From contig CAUDIU010000001.1 of assembly GCA_958449715.1 (NCBI GenBank), forward strand, positions 1 to 50,579: a stretch of DNA of 50,579 nucleotides. Reading direction: 5' to 3'. Within the stretch, counting starts at the first letter, position 1. Every line of letters starts with the position of its first letter. The DNA comes from an uncultured Clostridium sp. (GTDB lineage: Bacteria > Cyanobacteriota > Vampirovibrionia > Gastranaerophilales > Gastranaerophilaceae). Under the pieces are notes generated by a model, which worked only from the letters and a program-made list of their open reading frames with translations, had not been told where the DNA came from and searched no databases. The position numbers and the translations under genes were made by a program. Of this stretch, positions 25,222 through 34,431 are shown piece after piece.

Positions 25222-26097
25222 TTATTTAACTTTTTGGAATATCATTACATATTCGTGTTTAAAGATGAAAAAACCGCCTGCGAGAGCTCTATATCGCCAT
25301 AAATTAGCAGTTTTTCCCTTTGCACGTTCATTTCCTTGAATATCTTTTACAATAATTCCTTTTAGTCTGAAACCTAAATTCATCATTCTAGCCATACATT
25401 CAAAACCTAAAGGCTGAACTTCTGAATTTTTATAACTGTCTCCAATAATTAATGCTGCGAAACGGCCTTTTTCAAGCATATCGTAACCATTTTTTGCAAC
25501 TTTTGCAAATAAATCATAAAATTCTTCAGTAGATTCACAGTTAGATAAATCTTCTTTTTTATCAGAAAATTTGATAATATCATCATAAGGCGGATGAAGA
25601 ATTAAGAATTGAGCTTTTTCTTCTCTCATAATATCAAGACTTGCCTGAACTTTTTCTTTCGCTTCTTCTGAAGCAGAATCCGCACAAATAATACGAACAT
25701 CTGTTACTAATTGTTTTGGTGTAAATTTTTGAGATACACTCTCTGCTAATTCATCTTTTAATTCAACACCAATACATCTTCTGCCCATATTAACAGCTTC
25801 AATTCCAGATGTTCCTGAGCCGAAAAATAAATCTAGTACAACATCATTTTTCTTTGTAAATCTTTCATATAATTGTTGAGCGATTTGAGGAATATAATTT
25901 CCATGATATTCGTTTGAATGTCCACCTTCTCTCAAGCGACTTGGAAATTCCCATAATGTATCAGTTTTTACATGATCATATGCTTTCCAATTATTCAAAT
26001 CAATATCGCTATATTTAGTTGTTTTGACAGGTTTTACAACCTGCAAATCTGCTTTTTTTGAAGGTTTTAATTTTGTATTAATTCTCGCTCTTACCAA
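25222..26097 (-). CDS. Orphan DNA methyltransferase (N4/N6 type)
   Basis: 291 residues. Motif I is LDLFFGSGTSGIEAV (about 88-102) and the catalytic motif IV is LHPPYDDIIKFS, an HPPY variant of the usual DPPY, consistent with amino-group methylation of adenine or cytosine in DNA. Upstream, WEFPSRLREGG and NYIPQIAQQLYERFT match the N-terminal part of this subfamily. There is no separate long target-recognition domain. No restriction endonuclease or specificity gene lies next to it, so it is an orphan and may act in regulation or protection. It is transcribed divergently from the PiT-like permease gene. Confidence 0.85.
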   Translation of the reverse strand: MVRARINTKLKPSKKADLQVVKPVKTTKYSDIDLNNWKAYDHVKTDTLWEFPSRLREGGHSNEYHGNYIPQIAQQLYERFTKKNDVVLDLFFGSGTSGIEAVNMGRRCIGVELKDELAESVSQKFTPKQLVTDVRIICADSASEEAKEKVQASLDIMREEKAQFLILHPPYDDIIKFSDKKEDLSNCESTEEFYDLFAKVAKNGYDMLEKGRFAALIIGDSYKNSEVQPLGFECMARMMNLGFRLKGIIVKDIQGNERAKGKTANLWRYRALAGGFFIFKHEYVMIFQKVK

Positions 26098-26218
26098 GTC
26101 TATATCTCCCTATAAAAAATTTTCTCTTTATAGCATCTTATAGAAATGTTTCAAATTTGTAATCAAACATTTAGATGAATTTGTGTTTGTTGTAGATTGA
26201 AAAATAGATGGAGGTATG

Positions 26219-27241
26219 ATGTTCGAGGGAGCATTTACACTAAGCGATTTTTATAGAATAGCAGGATTTTTACTTTCAATGTACGCCTGCGTATCAAACG
26301 ATATTATTCAAACTTTAGGTACTTTTTTAAGTGCCAACAAGAAAACCCCGTTTTATTATTTATGGGCATTTTCTGTTATAGTTTTAGTTTTAACAATTGG
26401 AATAGGCTGGGTAGTCAATGACGGTGATATGTCATTCGGACTTTTAACAAGAATTCCGGTAACTGAAAATTATACATTTTTATACTTGCTACCACCTATT
26501 ATTTTAATTCTTTTAACAAGATGGGGAATTCCAGTTGCAACAACTTTTTTAGTTCTGAGTGTTTTTTCCGTAAGCGATGTATCTGTTATTTGGATGATGC
26601 TTACAAAATCTGTACTCGGATATGTCATAGCATTTATTGTAGCAATTATTATTTACAATATCATTGGACGTCCTGTTGAAAGATATTTTTACTATACACA
26701 AAAACGCTCTGGTGATACTAAAATCTCAAAATGGTGGATGGTTGCAAAATGGTGTTCTACAGCATTCATCTGGTCACAATGGTTAATGCAGGATTCTGCA
26801 AAATTATTCATTTACCTACCTAGAAAAGCGTCCATTTGGGAATTATTATTTGTACTTGTATGTTTCACAATATTCTTAGGAATACTTACATACAAACGAG
26901 GCGGTGATATTCAAAAAATCGTTAAAATGAAAACAAATGTACAAGATCCTCGTTCCGCAACTATTATTGATATTATTTACGCATTTTTATTAATGTATTT
27001 TATAAACCTAAACAATGTTCCAATGTCTACAACTTGGGTGTTCATAGGACTTTTAGCAGGTAGAGAAATTGCACTTTACCAAAGATTAAGATTTGAATCA
27101 CCTAAAAAAATGTATAAACACATTATCAAAGACTTGTACAAAGTAACATTAGGTTTGATTGTATCAATTGTAGTTGTAGTACTATTAACTCAATTTGATT
27201 ACGTAAAGCATTTCTTTTTCTCTCACTTCATAGGAGGCTAA
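26219..27241 (+). CDS. Divergent PiT-like inorganic phosphate permease
   Basis: About 340 residues with roughly nine or ten membrane helices. Two motifs in opposite halves recall the duplicated PiT signature: SNDIIQTLGTFLSANK near residue 27 (compare GANDVANA...GT) and NNVPMSTTWVFIGLLAGRE near residue 273 (compare VPVSTTH...GA..G). PiT proteins carry phosphate with H+ or Na+. The level of similarity I can judge by eye is modest, so the substrate is uncertain. Of two adjacent ATGs (26216, 26219) I favour the second, 4 bp after GGAGG. mutL starts 1 bp after the stop, so they are co-transcribed. Confidence 0.65.
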   Translation: MFEGAFTLSDFYRIAGFLLSMYACVSNDIIQTLGTFLSANKKTPFYYLWAFSVIVLVLTIGIGWVVNDGDMSFGLLTRIPVTENYTFLYLLPPIILILLTRWGIPVATTFLVLSVFSVSDVSVIWMMLTKSVLGYVIAFIVAIIIYNIIGRPVERYFYYTQKRSGDTKISKWWMVAKWCSTAFIWSQWLMQDSAKLFIYLPRKASIWELLFVLVCFTIFLGILTYKRGGDIQKIVKMKTNVQDPRSATIIDIIYAFLLMYFINLNNVPMSTTWVFIGLLAGREIALYQRLRFESPKKMYKHIIKDLYKVTLGLIVSIVVVVLLTQFDYVKHFFFSHFIGG

Positions 27242-27242
27242 T

Positions 27243-29027
27243 ATGGCTAGAATTCAGCAGTTATCAAAGCATTTAATAAACCAAATTGCAGCGGGAGAAG
27301 TAATTGAAAGACCGGCATCTGTCGTAAAAGAGCTCGTAGAAAACTCTGTTGATGCAGGCTCATCTAAAATAAGTATTGAAATTAATAATGATTGTAGAGA
27401 TATAAGAGTTGCTGATAACGGCTGCGGTATTCACCCTGATGATATTATGCTCGCGTTTTCAAAACATGCAACAAGCAAAATCGCTTCAGATGAAGACTTA
27501 TTCAATATTCATACTCTCGGCTTTAGAGGAGAAGCACTATCTAGTATTATTTCTATTTCAAAATTAACTTGTACCACAAGAACTGCTGATTTTGATACAG
27601 GTACAAAAGTTAAATGTGAGAATTCTGAAGTAAAACAAGTTGAAACAGGCTGTGCAGTCGGAACTATTATGGACATCAAAGACCTCTTTTACAATCTTCC
27701 TGCACGTTTAAAATTCTTGAAAAGCCCAAATACTGAATTTTCATATATTCAAGAACTCGTTCAAGCAATAGCTCTTGCACATCCTGAATGTTCTTTTGAA
27801 CTTAAAAAGAACGGAAAAACAATGCTTAAAACAGCTGGGCAAAATAACCTTTTACAAACAATAAAAGAAGTTTACTCTGCAGATGTAATAGCGAATTTAA
27901 AAGAAGTCTTAAAAACTGACAATCTTGCTGGCCTAAAAATATCAGGATATGTAAGCACCCCTGATTATACTCGTTCAAGCAAAAAAAGTTATCATATCTA
28001 CATAAATTCAAGAACGGTTAAATGTCCGATTTTCCAAAAAGCAATAGATACAGCTTATAAAAGTCTCATTGCAAACGGCAAATATCCTTTTGTAGTATTG
28101 AACTTAGAAATTCCGCCATCAGATGTTGATGTGAATGTCCACCCAACAAAAAAAGAAGTAAGATACAAAAATACAAACCAAATATTCAATTTCATCTACA
28201 CTTCAATTCAAGCTGGACTTGCAAATTATGTTGAAAAAAATACAATTAATCCGCAACAATATACTCCAAATGAAAGTTTTCAACAAAACAATATTATTGA
28301 TTTTGTTCAGCCAAAAATGGAACAATCTGGAGATATTTTCTTTGATAAGCAAGACGATACAATCTATGTATCTGATAAATTAATGGAGCAAGAAACGAAA
28401 GAATTAAAAGAAACTCAAGTTGAACAAACAGAACAAAAACAATTCTTTATCCCTGTTGAAAAAGAAACTGAACCTGAAGAAAATATTGTAGGTCAATATA
28501 AAAACACATATATTCTTGTTGAAAAAGAGGACGGACTGGAAATTGTCGACCAGCACATAGCAGAAGAAAGATACATCTATGAAAAATTAATGTCTGAAAA
28601 AAATATTGTATCTCAAATGCTTTTTGTATCAGATGTTGTACCTGTATCAAGTTCAGAAGCCGAACTTATAAAAGAAAACATTGATAAATTTGAAAAATTC
28701 GGATATGGAATAGAGTTTTTGAAAGATAATGAACTTATTTTCCGCAAAGTACCTCAAATGATTGCAAAAGTAAATCCTAAAGAAATTTTAGCAGACATTT
28801 TAGAAAATATAGACGGAAACATTGACAGATTAGAAGAAAAAATTCTAATCACAACCTCTTGCAAAGCATCAGTAAAAGCCGGTCAAAAACTCTCAATTTG
28901 GCAAATGCAGGAAATTATCAAAAAATGGCGTACGACAAAAATGCCATACACCTGTCCACATGGTCGTCCAATTGTAAAATTCTTCCCGCATAAAGAAATT
29001 GCAGGATTTTTTCAAAGAAATTTCTAG
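27243..29027 (+). CDS. mutL: DNA mismatch repair protein MutL (endonuclease type)
   Basis: 594 residues. The N-terminal GHKL ATPase (about 1-330) has QIAAGEVIERPASVVKELVE, DNGCGI and TLGFRGEALSS. A Gln/Glu-rich linker (about 335-405) leads to the C-terminal dimerisation and nuclease domain. That domain has DQHIAEERYIYE from residue 436 (a DQHA-x2-E-x4-E metal site with Ile in place of Ala) and CPHGRP from residue 571. MutL of this type nicks the daughter strand itself, so no MutH is needed. TAGGAGG lies 5 bp before the ATG, inside the end of the permease gene. No mutS is seen in this window. Confidence 0.95.
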   Translation: MARIQQLSKHLINQIAAGEVIERPASVVKELVENSVDAGSSKISIEINNDCRDIRVADNGCGIHPDDIMLAFSKHATSKIASDEDLFNIHTLGFRGEALSSIISISKLTCTTRTADFDTGTKVKCENSEVKQVETGCAVGTIMDIKDLFYNLPARLKFLKSPNTEFSYIQELVQAIALAHPECSFELKKNGKTMLKTAGQNNLLQTIKEVYSADVIANLKEVLKTDNLAGLKISGYVSTPDYTRSSKKSYHIYINSRTVKCPIFQKAIDTAYKSLIANGKYPFVVLNLEIPPSDVDVNVHPTKKEVRYKNTNQIFNFIYTSIQAGLANYVEKNTINPQQYTPNESFQQNNIIDFVQPKMEQSGDIFFDKQDDTIYVSDKLMEQETKELKETQVEQTEQKQFFIPVEKETEPEENIVGQYKNTYILVEKEDGLEIVDQHIAEERYIYEKLMSEKNIVSQMLFVSDVVPVSSSEAELIKENIDKFEKFGYGIEFLKDNELIFRKVPQMIAKVNPKEILADILENIDGNIDRLEEKILITTSCKASVKAGQKLSIWQMQEIIKKWRTTKMPYTCPHGRPIVKFFPHKEIAGFFQRNF

Positions 29028-29030
29028 AAA

Positions 29031-29785
29031 TTACCAAGGATAATCCTTGGCAATTTTCCAACCATCTTTCATTATTACTGTCGGACAACTATAACCTATC
29101 ATATAATTACCGGCTGAAAACTTTTGAGTATTTATACATTCCCCAGCATAAACATGTCCTGCTTCTAATAAGTCCTCTCGATTTTTTGAATAAAATAAAG
29201 TTTTAAACCCCGAATCTGCAGTAGATTTATCTAATTCAAAATAAAAAACTTCTCTTCCTGAACGTGGATATTTAGGATTTTTTATATACGCATAGACTCT
29301 AGTCTGATTAGAAAAAGAATCCCCTCTTCTATAAAAACGAAAAGCAATAACATCACCAGTTTGTTTTACTAAATATCCACCTCCCATATAACCAGAAACT
29401 ACTCCTCTATTATGATATAAATGGTAAATTGGATTTATCCCCAAACACTCTCGAGTAGATCCACATTGTCCTGATTCTACTACTTTTATATACGGCTCTA
29501 TATAAGTTTGCACCCATTTATCTAATTCATCAACCCCATAATAATCCCAACCAGAAGGATCTCCATAATCAGCTCTTGCCATTTGAATAATTTGGTTTAA
29601 TTCATTGTAAGCCTTTTTTACACTGGTTGCTGTAGCTTGTTTTTGGTAATTAGCAATAAACGCAGGCATTGTCAAAGCCACTACAACACCAATTATTCCC
29701 AATGTAATTAATACTTCTGCGAGAGTAAATCCCTTATTAGGAGCGGTTAATCTGCCCCCCCCCCGAAATTATTAAACCTTTTCAT
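29031..29785 (-). CDS. Type IV prepilin-like protein 3, frame broken at a G10 tract
   Basis: A third prepilin, more distant from the other two: signal GFTLAEVLITLGIIGVVVAL, then TMPAFIANYQKQA and a body without the DxNGxxGPN motif but with SGREVFYFELDKSTADSG. AAAGGAG precedes the ATG at 29785, which reads MKRFNNF and enters ten G (29755-29764 on the other strand). With ten G the frame stops at a TAA after 12 codons. Eleven or eight G would make it continuous, about 251 residues with 11 G. The shift is the same as in prepilins 1 and 2. It converges on mutL (3 bp between stops), and the aroF terminator lies upstream. Confidence 0.83.
29755..29764 (-). repeat. G10 homopolymer tract in prepilin 3 leader
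   Basis: Ten consecutive C on the plus strand, directly after ATGAAAAGGTTTAATAATTT-C in the mRNA. The flanks differ from those of prepilins 1 and 2, so tract length and position are shared without the surrounding sequence being copied. Confidence 0.97.
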
Positions 29786-29806
29786 AACTAGCTCCTTTCC
29801 ATAAAA

Positions 29807-29842
29807 AAACAAACTGCTATATAAATTATAGCAGTTTGTTTT
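29807..29842 (-). terminator. Terminator after the DAHP synthase gene
   Basis: A long stem, AACAAACTGCTATA with TATAGCAGTTTGTT, flanked by A and T runs. It lies about 20 bp beyond the aroF stop and also upstream of prepilin 3. Confidence 0.9.
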
Positions 29843-29860
29843 AATATTTTCAATATTTTA

Positions 29861-30910
29861 TTATTCTACATTTACTGACAAACAAGTCTTTTCATAATGT
29901 AATCTGTTATTAAACTGATTAATACGTCCCATAACTTCCTTAAACATAGGAATAGGTAAACTTTGTTTACCATCAGACAGAGCATTTTCAGGATCATGGT
30001 GTACTTCCATCATAATACCATCTGCACCAACTACAAGTCCTGCTTTCGCCATCGGTTCAATTAAATATCTCTGTCCAGTACCATGACTTGGATCTACAAT
30101 TATAGGCAAATGTGAATATTTTTTGATAACAGGAATTGATGCTATATCCATTACATTACGAGTAAATGCGCTGTCAAAGCTTCTTATTCCTCGTTCACAT
30201 AGTATTACATTTGGATTACCGTTATACATAATATGTTCTGCTGCTAGTAAAAATTCTCTAATTGTGCTTGCTAAACCTCTTTTTAAAATAACAGGTTTTC
30301 TGCATCTACCTACTGCATGCAATAATTTAAAGTTTTGAACATTTCTGGCACCAATTTGCAATACATCAACATATTCGCACATCATATCCAAATCAGAAGC
30401 GTCCATTACCTCTGATACTGTCAATAAACCGGTTTCTTCACTTGCTCTTTTTAAATATTTCAATGCTTTTTCGCCATAACCTTGAAAATCATATGGTGAA
30501 GTTCTTGGCTTAAATGCTCCTCCACGCAAAAATTCACATCCCATTTCCTTAGCAGCAAGTGCAACTTTTATAAGTCCATCATAATCTTCTTCAACAGAAC
30601 AAGGTCCGACCATTGAAACAGGTTTGTTGCCGCCACCGATTTTTACACCATTTGCAAACTCAATTACAGTATCATCAGGTTTTCTATCCCTTGAGGCTAA
30701 TCTGAATGGTTCTCTTATAACTTTAACTTCTTTTACACCATCAAATGCTGCCACTCTACCTGGAGTAACTGTCGTTTTATCACCTATCGCATCAATTACT
30801 GAATGAACTTGACCTTGATTAAATCTGATATCAAAACCATTGTCTTTTAAAAAATCAATTACTCTTTGTATCTGAACTTTGGTAGCATTACGCTCCATAA
30901 TTATAATCAT
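29861..30910 (-). CDS. aroF: 3-deoxy-7-phosphoheptulonate (DAHP) synthase, type Iβ
   Basis: 349 residues. The first step of the shikimate pathway joins phosphoenolpyruvate and erythrose 4-phosphate. An N-terminal ferredoxin-like domain (about 1-70, VQIQRVIDFLKDNGFDI) precedes the barrel. Such domains bind Phe or Tyr for feedback control in the Thermotoga-type enzymes. Barrel motifs are SMVGPCSVE, RGGAFKPRTSPYDFQGY, QIGARNVQNF, PVILKRGLAST and IVDPSHGTGQR. These fit DAHP synthase rather than KdsA. AGGAG precedes the first ATG at a good distance. It has its own terminator and no other aromatic genes beside it. Confidence 0.93.
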   Translation of the reverse strand: MIIIMERNATKVQIQRVIDFLKDNGFDIRFNQGQVHSVIDAIGDKTTVTPGRVAAFDGVKEVKVIREPFRLASRDRKPDDTVIEFANGVKIGGGNKPVSMVGPCSVEEDYDGLIKVALAAKEMGCEFLRGGAFKPRTSPYDFQGYGEKALKYLKRASEETGLLTVSEVMDASDLDMMCEYVDVLQIGARNVQNFKLLHAVGRCRKPVILKRGLASTIREFLLAAEHIMYNGNPNVILCERGIRSFDSAFTRNVMDIASIPVIKKYSHLPIIVDPSHGTGQRYLIEPMAKAGLVVGADGIMMEVHHDPENALSDGKQSLPIPMFKEVMGRINQFNNRLHYEKTCLSVNVE

Positions 30911-30974
30911 AGTTTTCTCCTATTTTTAATAATCGGCAAAAATAAGTGTACCACGAACAATTTATCTTAACAAA

Positions 30975-31577
30975 TTATTTTATTTCACTCTTAATCTTTT
31001 TTAGCAAACTCTCTGCAGGGAAATAATCAGGTAGAATCTTTATACAATCCTCTAATGCTTTTTGTGCTTTTTCTATTTGATTATTATTGTAATAAATATA
31101 AGCTAACAAATAATGAAGTTCAGGATCATGATAAAAATAACTCTTTGCTCTATCTAAAAAAAACATTCCTTGCTCTAAATAACCATTATTATAAAACACA
31201 CGACCGATAAACTTATGAACTTCCGGATTAATCGTAAACATGAAATCAGCATATCTTACGATTTTTTCAACATAATCACCCTTAAAATAGTGAATTAAAA
31301 TGTTCAAATCAATCTCTAAAAAATTCCTAAGCTCGAAATACGACGGATATTCCCTTACATTTGCCTCAATCATTGAAATCATAAAAGAAGCCCAATGCGC
31401 TCTAATATCATTTCCTTTAATAGCATTAAATAAATTTTTTGCTTTTTCTAGATTATCAGACAAAAGTTCATAATAAGCATTCTCTAAAATATAACCTTTT
31501 TTAACGAAAAATTGCTGACAGTTATAATTTAATTCTGTCAACAATTCTTCTTTAGCTTTTTTATAATCTAAAATCAT
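30975..31577 (-). CDS. Small TPR-containing protein
   Basis: 200 residues, soluble, all helical. Two TPR-like units are clear in the C-terminal half (AHWASFMISMIEANVREYPS is less typical; HYLLAYIYYNNNQIEKAQKALEDC is). FIGRVFYNNGYLEQGMFFL is another. No signal peptide. It begins 9 bp after the secreted TPR protein and is probably in the same transcript. A role in assembling or tethering an envelope complex is possible, but no partner is identified. Confidence 0.78.
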   Translation of the reverse strand: MILDYKKAKEELLTELNYNCQQFFVKKGYILENAYYELLSDNLEKAKNLFNAIKGNDIRAHWASFMISMIEANVREYPSYFELRNFLEIDLNILIHYFKGDYVEKIVRYADFMFTINPEVHKFIGRVFYNNGYLEQGMFFLDRAKSYFYHDPELHYLLAYIYYNNNQIEKAQKALEDCIKILPDYFPAESLLKKIKSEIK

Positions 31578-31586
31578 AATAAATTA

Positions 31587-32609
31587 TTATTTGTTATTAT
31601 CGTTATTGAAACTAAAATCAGCCATCATTGAATTCATCATCATAGCTTGCATAACTCTTGGGTCAATATTTTCACCTTTTTGAGCTTGAGTCATCAACAT
31701 TGGCAACATATTCATCATACTATTACCATTGTTATTATTATTTCCTAACAACATACTCATTTCTGCCATTTGAGGATTTTGATATTGCATCATCTGAGCA
31801 TAAGGATTTTCGGATTGAACAGAAATTGATAATCCTGCATCTTTCAATGTTTTAATCGCATTCAATACATCTTCATCACTTACTTGAGCAATTTTTTCAT
31901 TATCAATATCCTTTAATGTAGATTTATTTTTATCAAATTTCTTAATTTTTTCAATATCTTTTTTTTCTAGCTCTTCTTTTTTATTTATAGTTTCTTTTAT
32001 ATTAATCAATTGTTTTTGTCTGATTTCATTATTTAACTCAGGAGACAAACCATTACCATAAGGTGCTCTGATAAATTTATCCAAATCATCTAATTCCTCA
32101 ACAGGTTCTGGCTTTTCTTCTGCAACAACCGGATGACAAGCTGGGCCATCTGTCAAACAGTCACGACCTTTTGTCGCATATTCAACAAGATAGCTGTTTG
32201 AACTAAGTGTAATAACTTTTTCATATGCTTCAACTGCTTCATTTTTCATATTTATATGAGTATATGCCAAAGCCATATAATAATATGCAAGAGCATTAGA
32301 AGGATCTTTTTTAGTTAGAGAAAACAACTCTTGTAAACAACCGGTGTAATTTCCTGCTTTATACTTCGCTACTACACTTTTAATATTCGCATTAGGATAG
32401 TATATTGTATCTTTATCAAAATCAAATGTAAAAGATGGTGTTTCATCTTTATCTGAATCAGAAGATGCATTAGATGGTTTATTTAATGCTTCTGCATTTC
32501 TTTTAGGCGGGCTTATAGGTTCAAGTTTATCTATACTACTTGAAGCATAAGTAACAACAGAACTTAATATTAATAATGCTGCTAATGTCCAAACAATCTT
32601 CTTATTCAT
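31587..32609 (-). CDS. Secreted TPR protein with Met/Asn-rich C-terminus
   Basis: 340 residues. A clear Sec signal peptide (MNKKIVWTLAALLILSSVVTYA) is followed by a Ser/Asp linker and a TPR pair (about 75-145, YKAGNYTGCLQELFSLTKKD, ALAYYYMALAYTHINMKNEA). A charged coiled-coil-like stretch covers about 195-245. The last 70 residues are unusually rich in Met, Asn and Gln (MMNMLPMLMTQAQKG, MMMNSMM). It should act in the periplasm or at the cell surface. The low-complexity tail resembles aggregation-prone or metal-binding tails, but that is only a likeness. The small TPR gene follows 9 bp later. Confidence 0.8.
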   Translation of the reverse strand: MNKKIVWTLAALLILSSVVTYASSSIDKLEPISPPKRNAEALNKPSNASSDSDKDETPSFTFDFDKDTIYYPNANIKSVVAKYKAGNYTGCLQELFSLTKKDPSNALAYYYMALAYTHINMKNEAVEAYEKVITLSSNSYLVEYATKGRDCLTDGPACHPVVAEEKPEPVEELDDLDKFIRAPYGNGLSPELNNEIRQKQLINIKETINKKEELEKKDIEKIKKFDKNKSTLKDIDNEKIAQVSDEDVLNAIKTLKDAGLSISVQSENPYAQMMQYQNPQMAEMSMLLGNNNNNGNSMMNMLPMLMTQAQKGENIDPRVMQAMMMNSMMADFSFNNDNNK

Positions 32610-32711
32610 ACATACATCCTTTTTTTTATTTTTAATTATTTTTTTACAAAAATCAAGCTTTTATCTTATTATATAACATTTTTTTTTATAAACATAGTGT
32701 AAATATATGAT

Positions 32712-33257
32712 TTATCTTAATGCAAATTTACATCCGCAATAATTCTGGCGATACAACCCAAATTCTTTAGATATTTTATTTGTTTTTAAAAAGCCATCTT
32801 TTTTCTTAAAATCTATTGCAACATAATTTAACTCATAATCTTTTGCAACATTCTCACCTATTAATGTTAACTTTTGAAAATTTTTATGCGGACTTATCAC
32901 CATAGAAGTCGTTATATTTTTGATCCCTTTTTCTTTTGCAAATTGAGCAGTTTTTAATAACCTTAATTCAAAACACTTGTCACATCTTTTTCCCTTTTCC
33001 GGTTCGTTTTCAAGTCCTGCAACTTTTTCATAATACAAATCAGTTTCATAATCACCTATGACCAACTCGCAATCTAAATTCTTACACAGAGTAATTTCTG
33101 CATCTAATCTTTTTTGGTATTCTTCAATAGGATAAATATTAGGATTATAAAAATATGCAATAACTTGATATCCCATATCTTTTAATAAAGATATAGGATA
33201 TCCTGAACATATTGCACAACAAGTATGAATAATTATTTTATCTTTTTTCTGCTCCAA
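32712..33257 (-). CDS. queH: Epoxyqueuosine reductase QueH
   Basis: About 181 residues. QueH (former DUF208) reduces epoxyqueuosine to queuosine in tRNA and replaces QueG. Diagnostic cysteines are HTCCAICSGYP (near residue 11), KRCDKCFELR and NYCGCKF, with NPNIYPIEEYQKR and TTSMVISPHKN also matching. I take the TTG at 33257, because the protein then begins just before the HTCC motif as in relatives; a longer frame runs back into the VKOR-DsbA gene. The overlap with that gene is 20 bp, so translation is probably coupled. No other queuosine gene is seen here. Confidence 0.88.
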   Translation of the reverse strand: MEQKKDKIIIHTCCAICSGYPISLLKDMGYQVIAYFYNPNIYPIEEYQKRLDAEITLCKNLDCELVIGDYETDLYYEKVAGLENEPEKGKRCDKCFELRLLKTAQFAKEKGIKNITTSMVISPHKNFQKLTLIGENVAKDYELNYVAIDFKKKDGFLKTNKISKEFGLYRQNYCGCKFALR

Positions 33258-34431
33258 GTTTTTCCACCCATTCTTGGTATTCTTTATATGTTTTAATACC
33301 AATATAAACCTCATTATTTATCATAGTAGAAGGGGTACCTTGAATACCTCTTTTGTATGCATCATCAATTTGATCTTTAATTTCTTTTTCAGTTTCTGGG
33401 CTATTTGCATCTTCTTGCAATTTTTCCATATCAAAGCCCATATCTGCAGCATATTTTAAGACATCTTCTTCAGTTTGAGGTTTTTTCTCAAACAACATAT
33501 TATTCATATCCCATAACTTTCCTTGTTTTTCTGCAGCAATTGAATATCTAGCATCAATACAAGAGCCAATATGGAAAGGTCCTTGCAAATATTTATTACA
33601 ATCTGTATCTAAAGGAAGATTTCTATGAACAATCTTAATTCCTTTCATTTCCTTAGCCAATTTATGCATCATTGAATTATGTACAGGACAAATTGGACAT
33701 TGATAATCGGAATATGTATAGATTATAACCTTTGCATCTGCATCTCCCAAAATATTACCTTTAATAGCATATTTATTTTTCTTATGAGTAAATTCTTTAA
33801 ATTCGTACTCTCTTTTTACCTGTGGAGCAAATACAAAAGTAATTCTGGTATAAGCCAAAAATCCGCCCGCAATAAGCATTACAATTATAAAAGCAATTAA
33901 ATATTTTTTTATTTTAACTGCATCTAAAAAGTCAATAAAACTTTGTTTTATAGAATGAACGAATCCGCCGTTTTTAAAATCTGTAGCAATACAACCTATT
34001 AAAAGGTTTAATACATATGTAAACGCACAAAGAACACATAATTTTTTAATTTCAAATAAACTCAAACATAATAAAATCATTGAAATTAAAAAAGAAATTA
34101 AACCTAAAGAAGCTATATAATCCATCGGATTTTTAAATACTTCCATAAACTTGAATAATCTAAAATTCTTTAGTTTCTTCGCAAATAACATTACAAATAC
34201 AAACGAATAGAAAAACATTCCCCAATAAGCAAGAGGAATACCTAAAAATTGAGCTTCAGTCGTTTTTGCAATACCATCGCAATCAATAAATTCATTAATA
34301 GAACAAAAACTTGATAAAGCATATGGATTAAAATTAGCGTTAAAATATATTATTGCAAGTTTAATGGTAGTTATAATTCCTACTAAAGAAATAATACCTA
34401 TAGCAATCTTTTTCTTAGTTTCTTTTTGCAT
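33238..34431 (-). CDS. VKOR-DsbA fusion, disulfide bond oxidase
   Basis: 397 residues from the ATG at 34431, with AGGAG upstream; longer frames lack a ribosome site. Residues 1-195 form a vitamin K epoxide reductase-like domain with about five membrane helices, the loop pair C43/C51 (SFCSINEFIDCDG) and the quinone-side C132-x-x-C135 (LCVLC). Residues about 215-397 form a periplasmic DsbA-like thioredoxin fold with CPIC (245-248) and the cis-Pro in GTPSTM. It would make disulfides in exported proteins and pass electrons to quinone. Cyanobacteria have VKOR-thioredoxin fusions; here the partner looks like DsbA. It overlaps queH. Confidence 0.92.
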   Translation of the reverse strand: MQKETKKKIAIGIISLVGIITTIKLAIIYFNANFNPYALSSFCSINEFIDCDGIAKTTEAQFLGIPLAYWGMFFYSFVFVMLFAKKLKNFRLFKFMEVFKNPMDYIASLGLISFLISMILLCLSLFEIKKLCVLCAFTYVLNLLIGCIATDFKNGGFVHSIKQSFIDFLDAVKIKKYLIAFIIVMLIAGGFLAYTRITFVFAPQVKREYEFKEFTHKKNKYAIKGNILGDADAKVIIYTYSDYQCPICPVHNSMMHKLAKEMKGIKIVHRNLPLDTDCNKYLQGPFHIGSCIDARYSIAAEKQGKLWDMNNMLFEKKPQTEEDVLKYAADMGFDMEKLQEDANSPETEKEIKDQIDDAYKRGIQGTPSTMINNEVYIGIKTYKEYQEWVEKLGAEKR

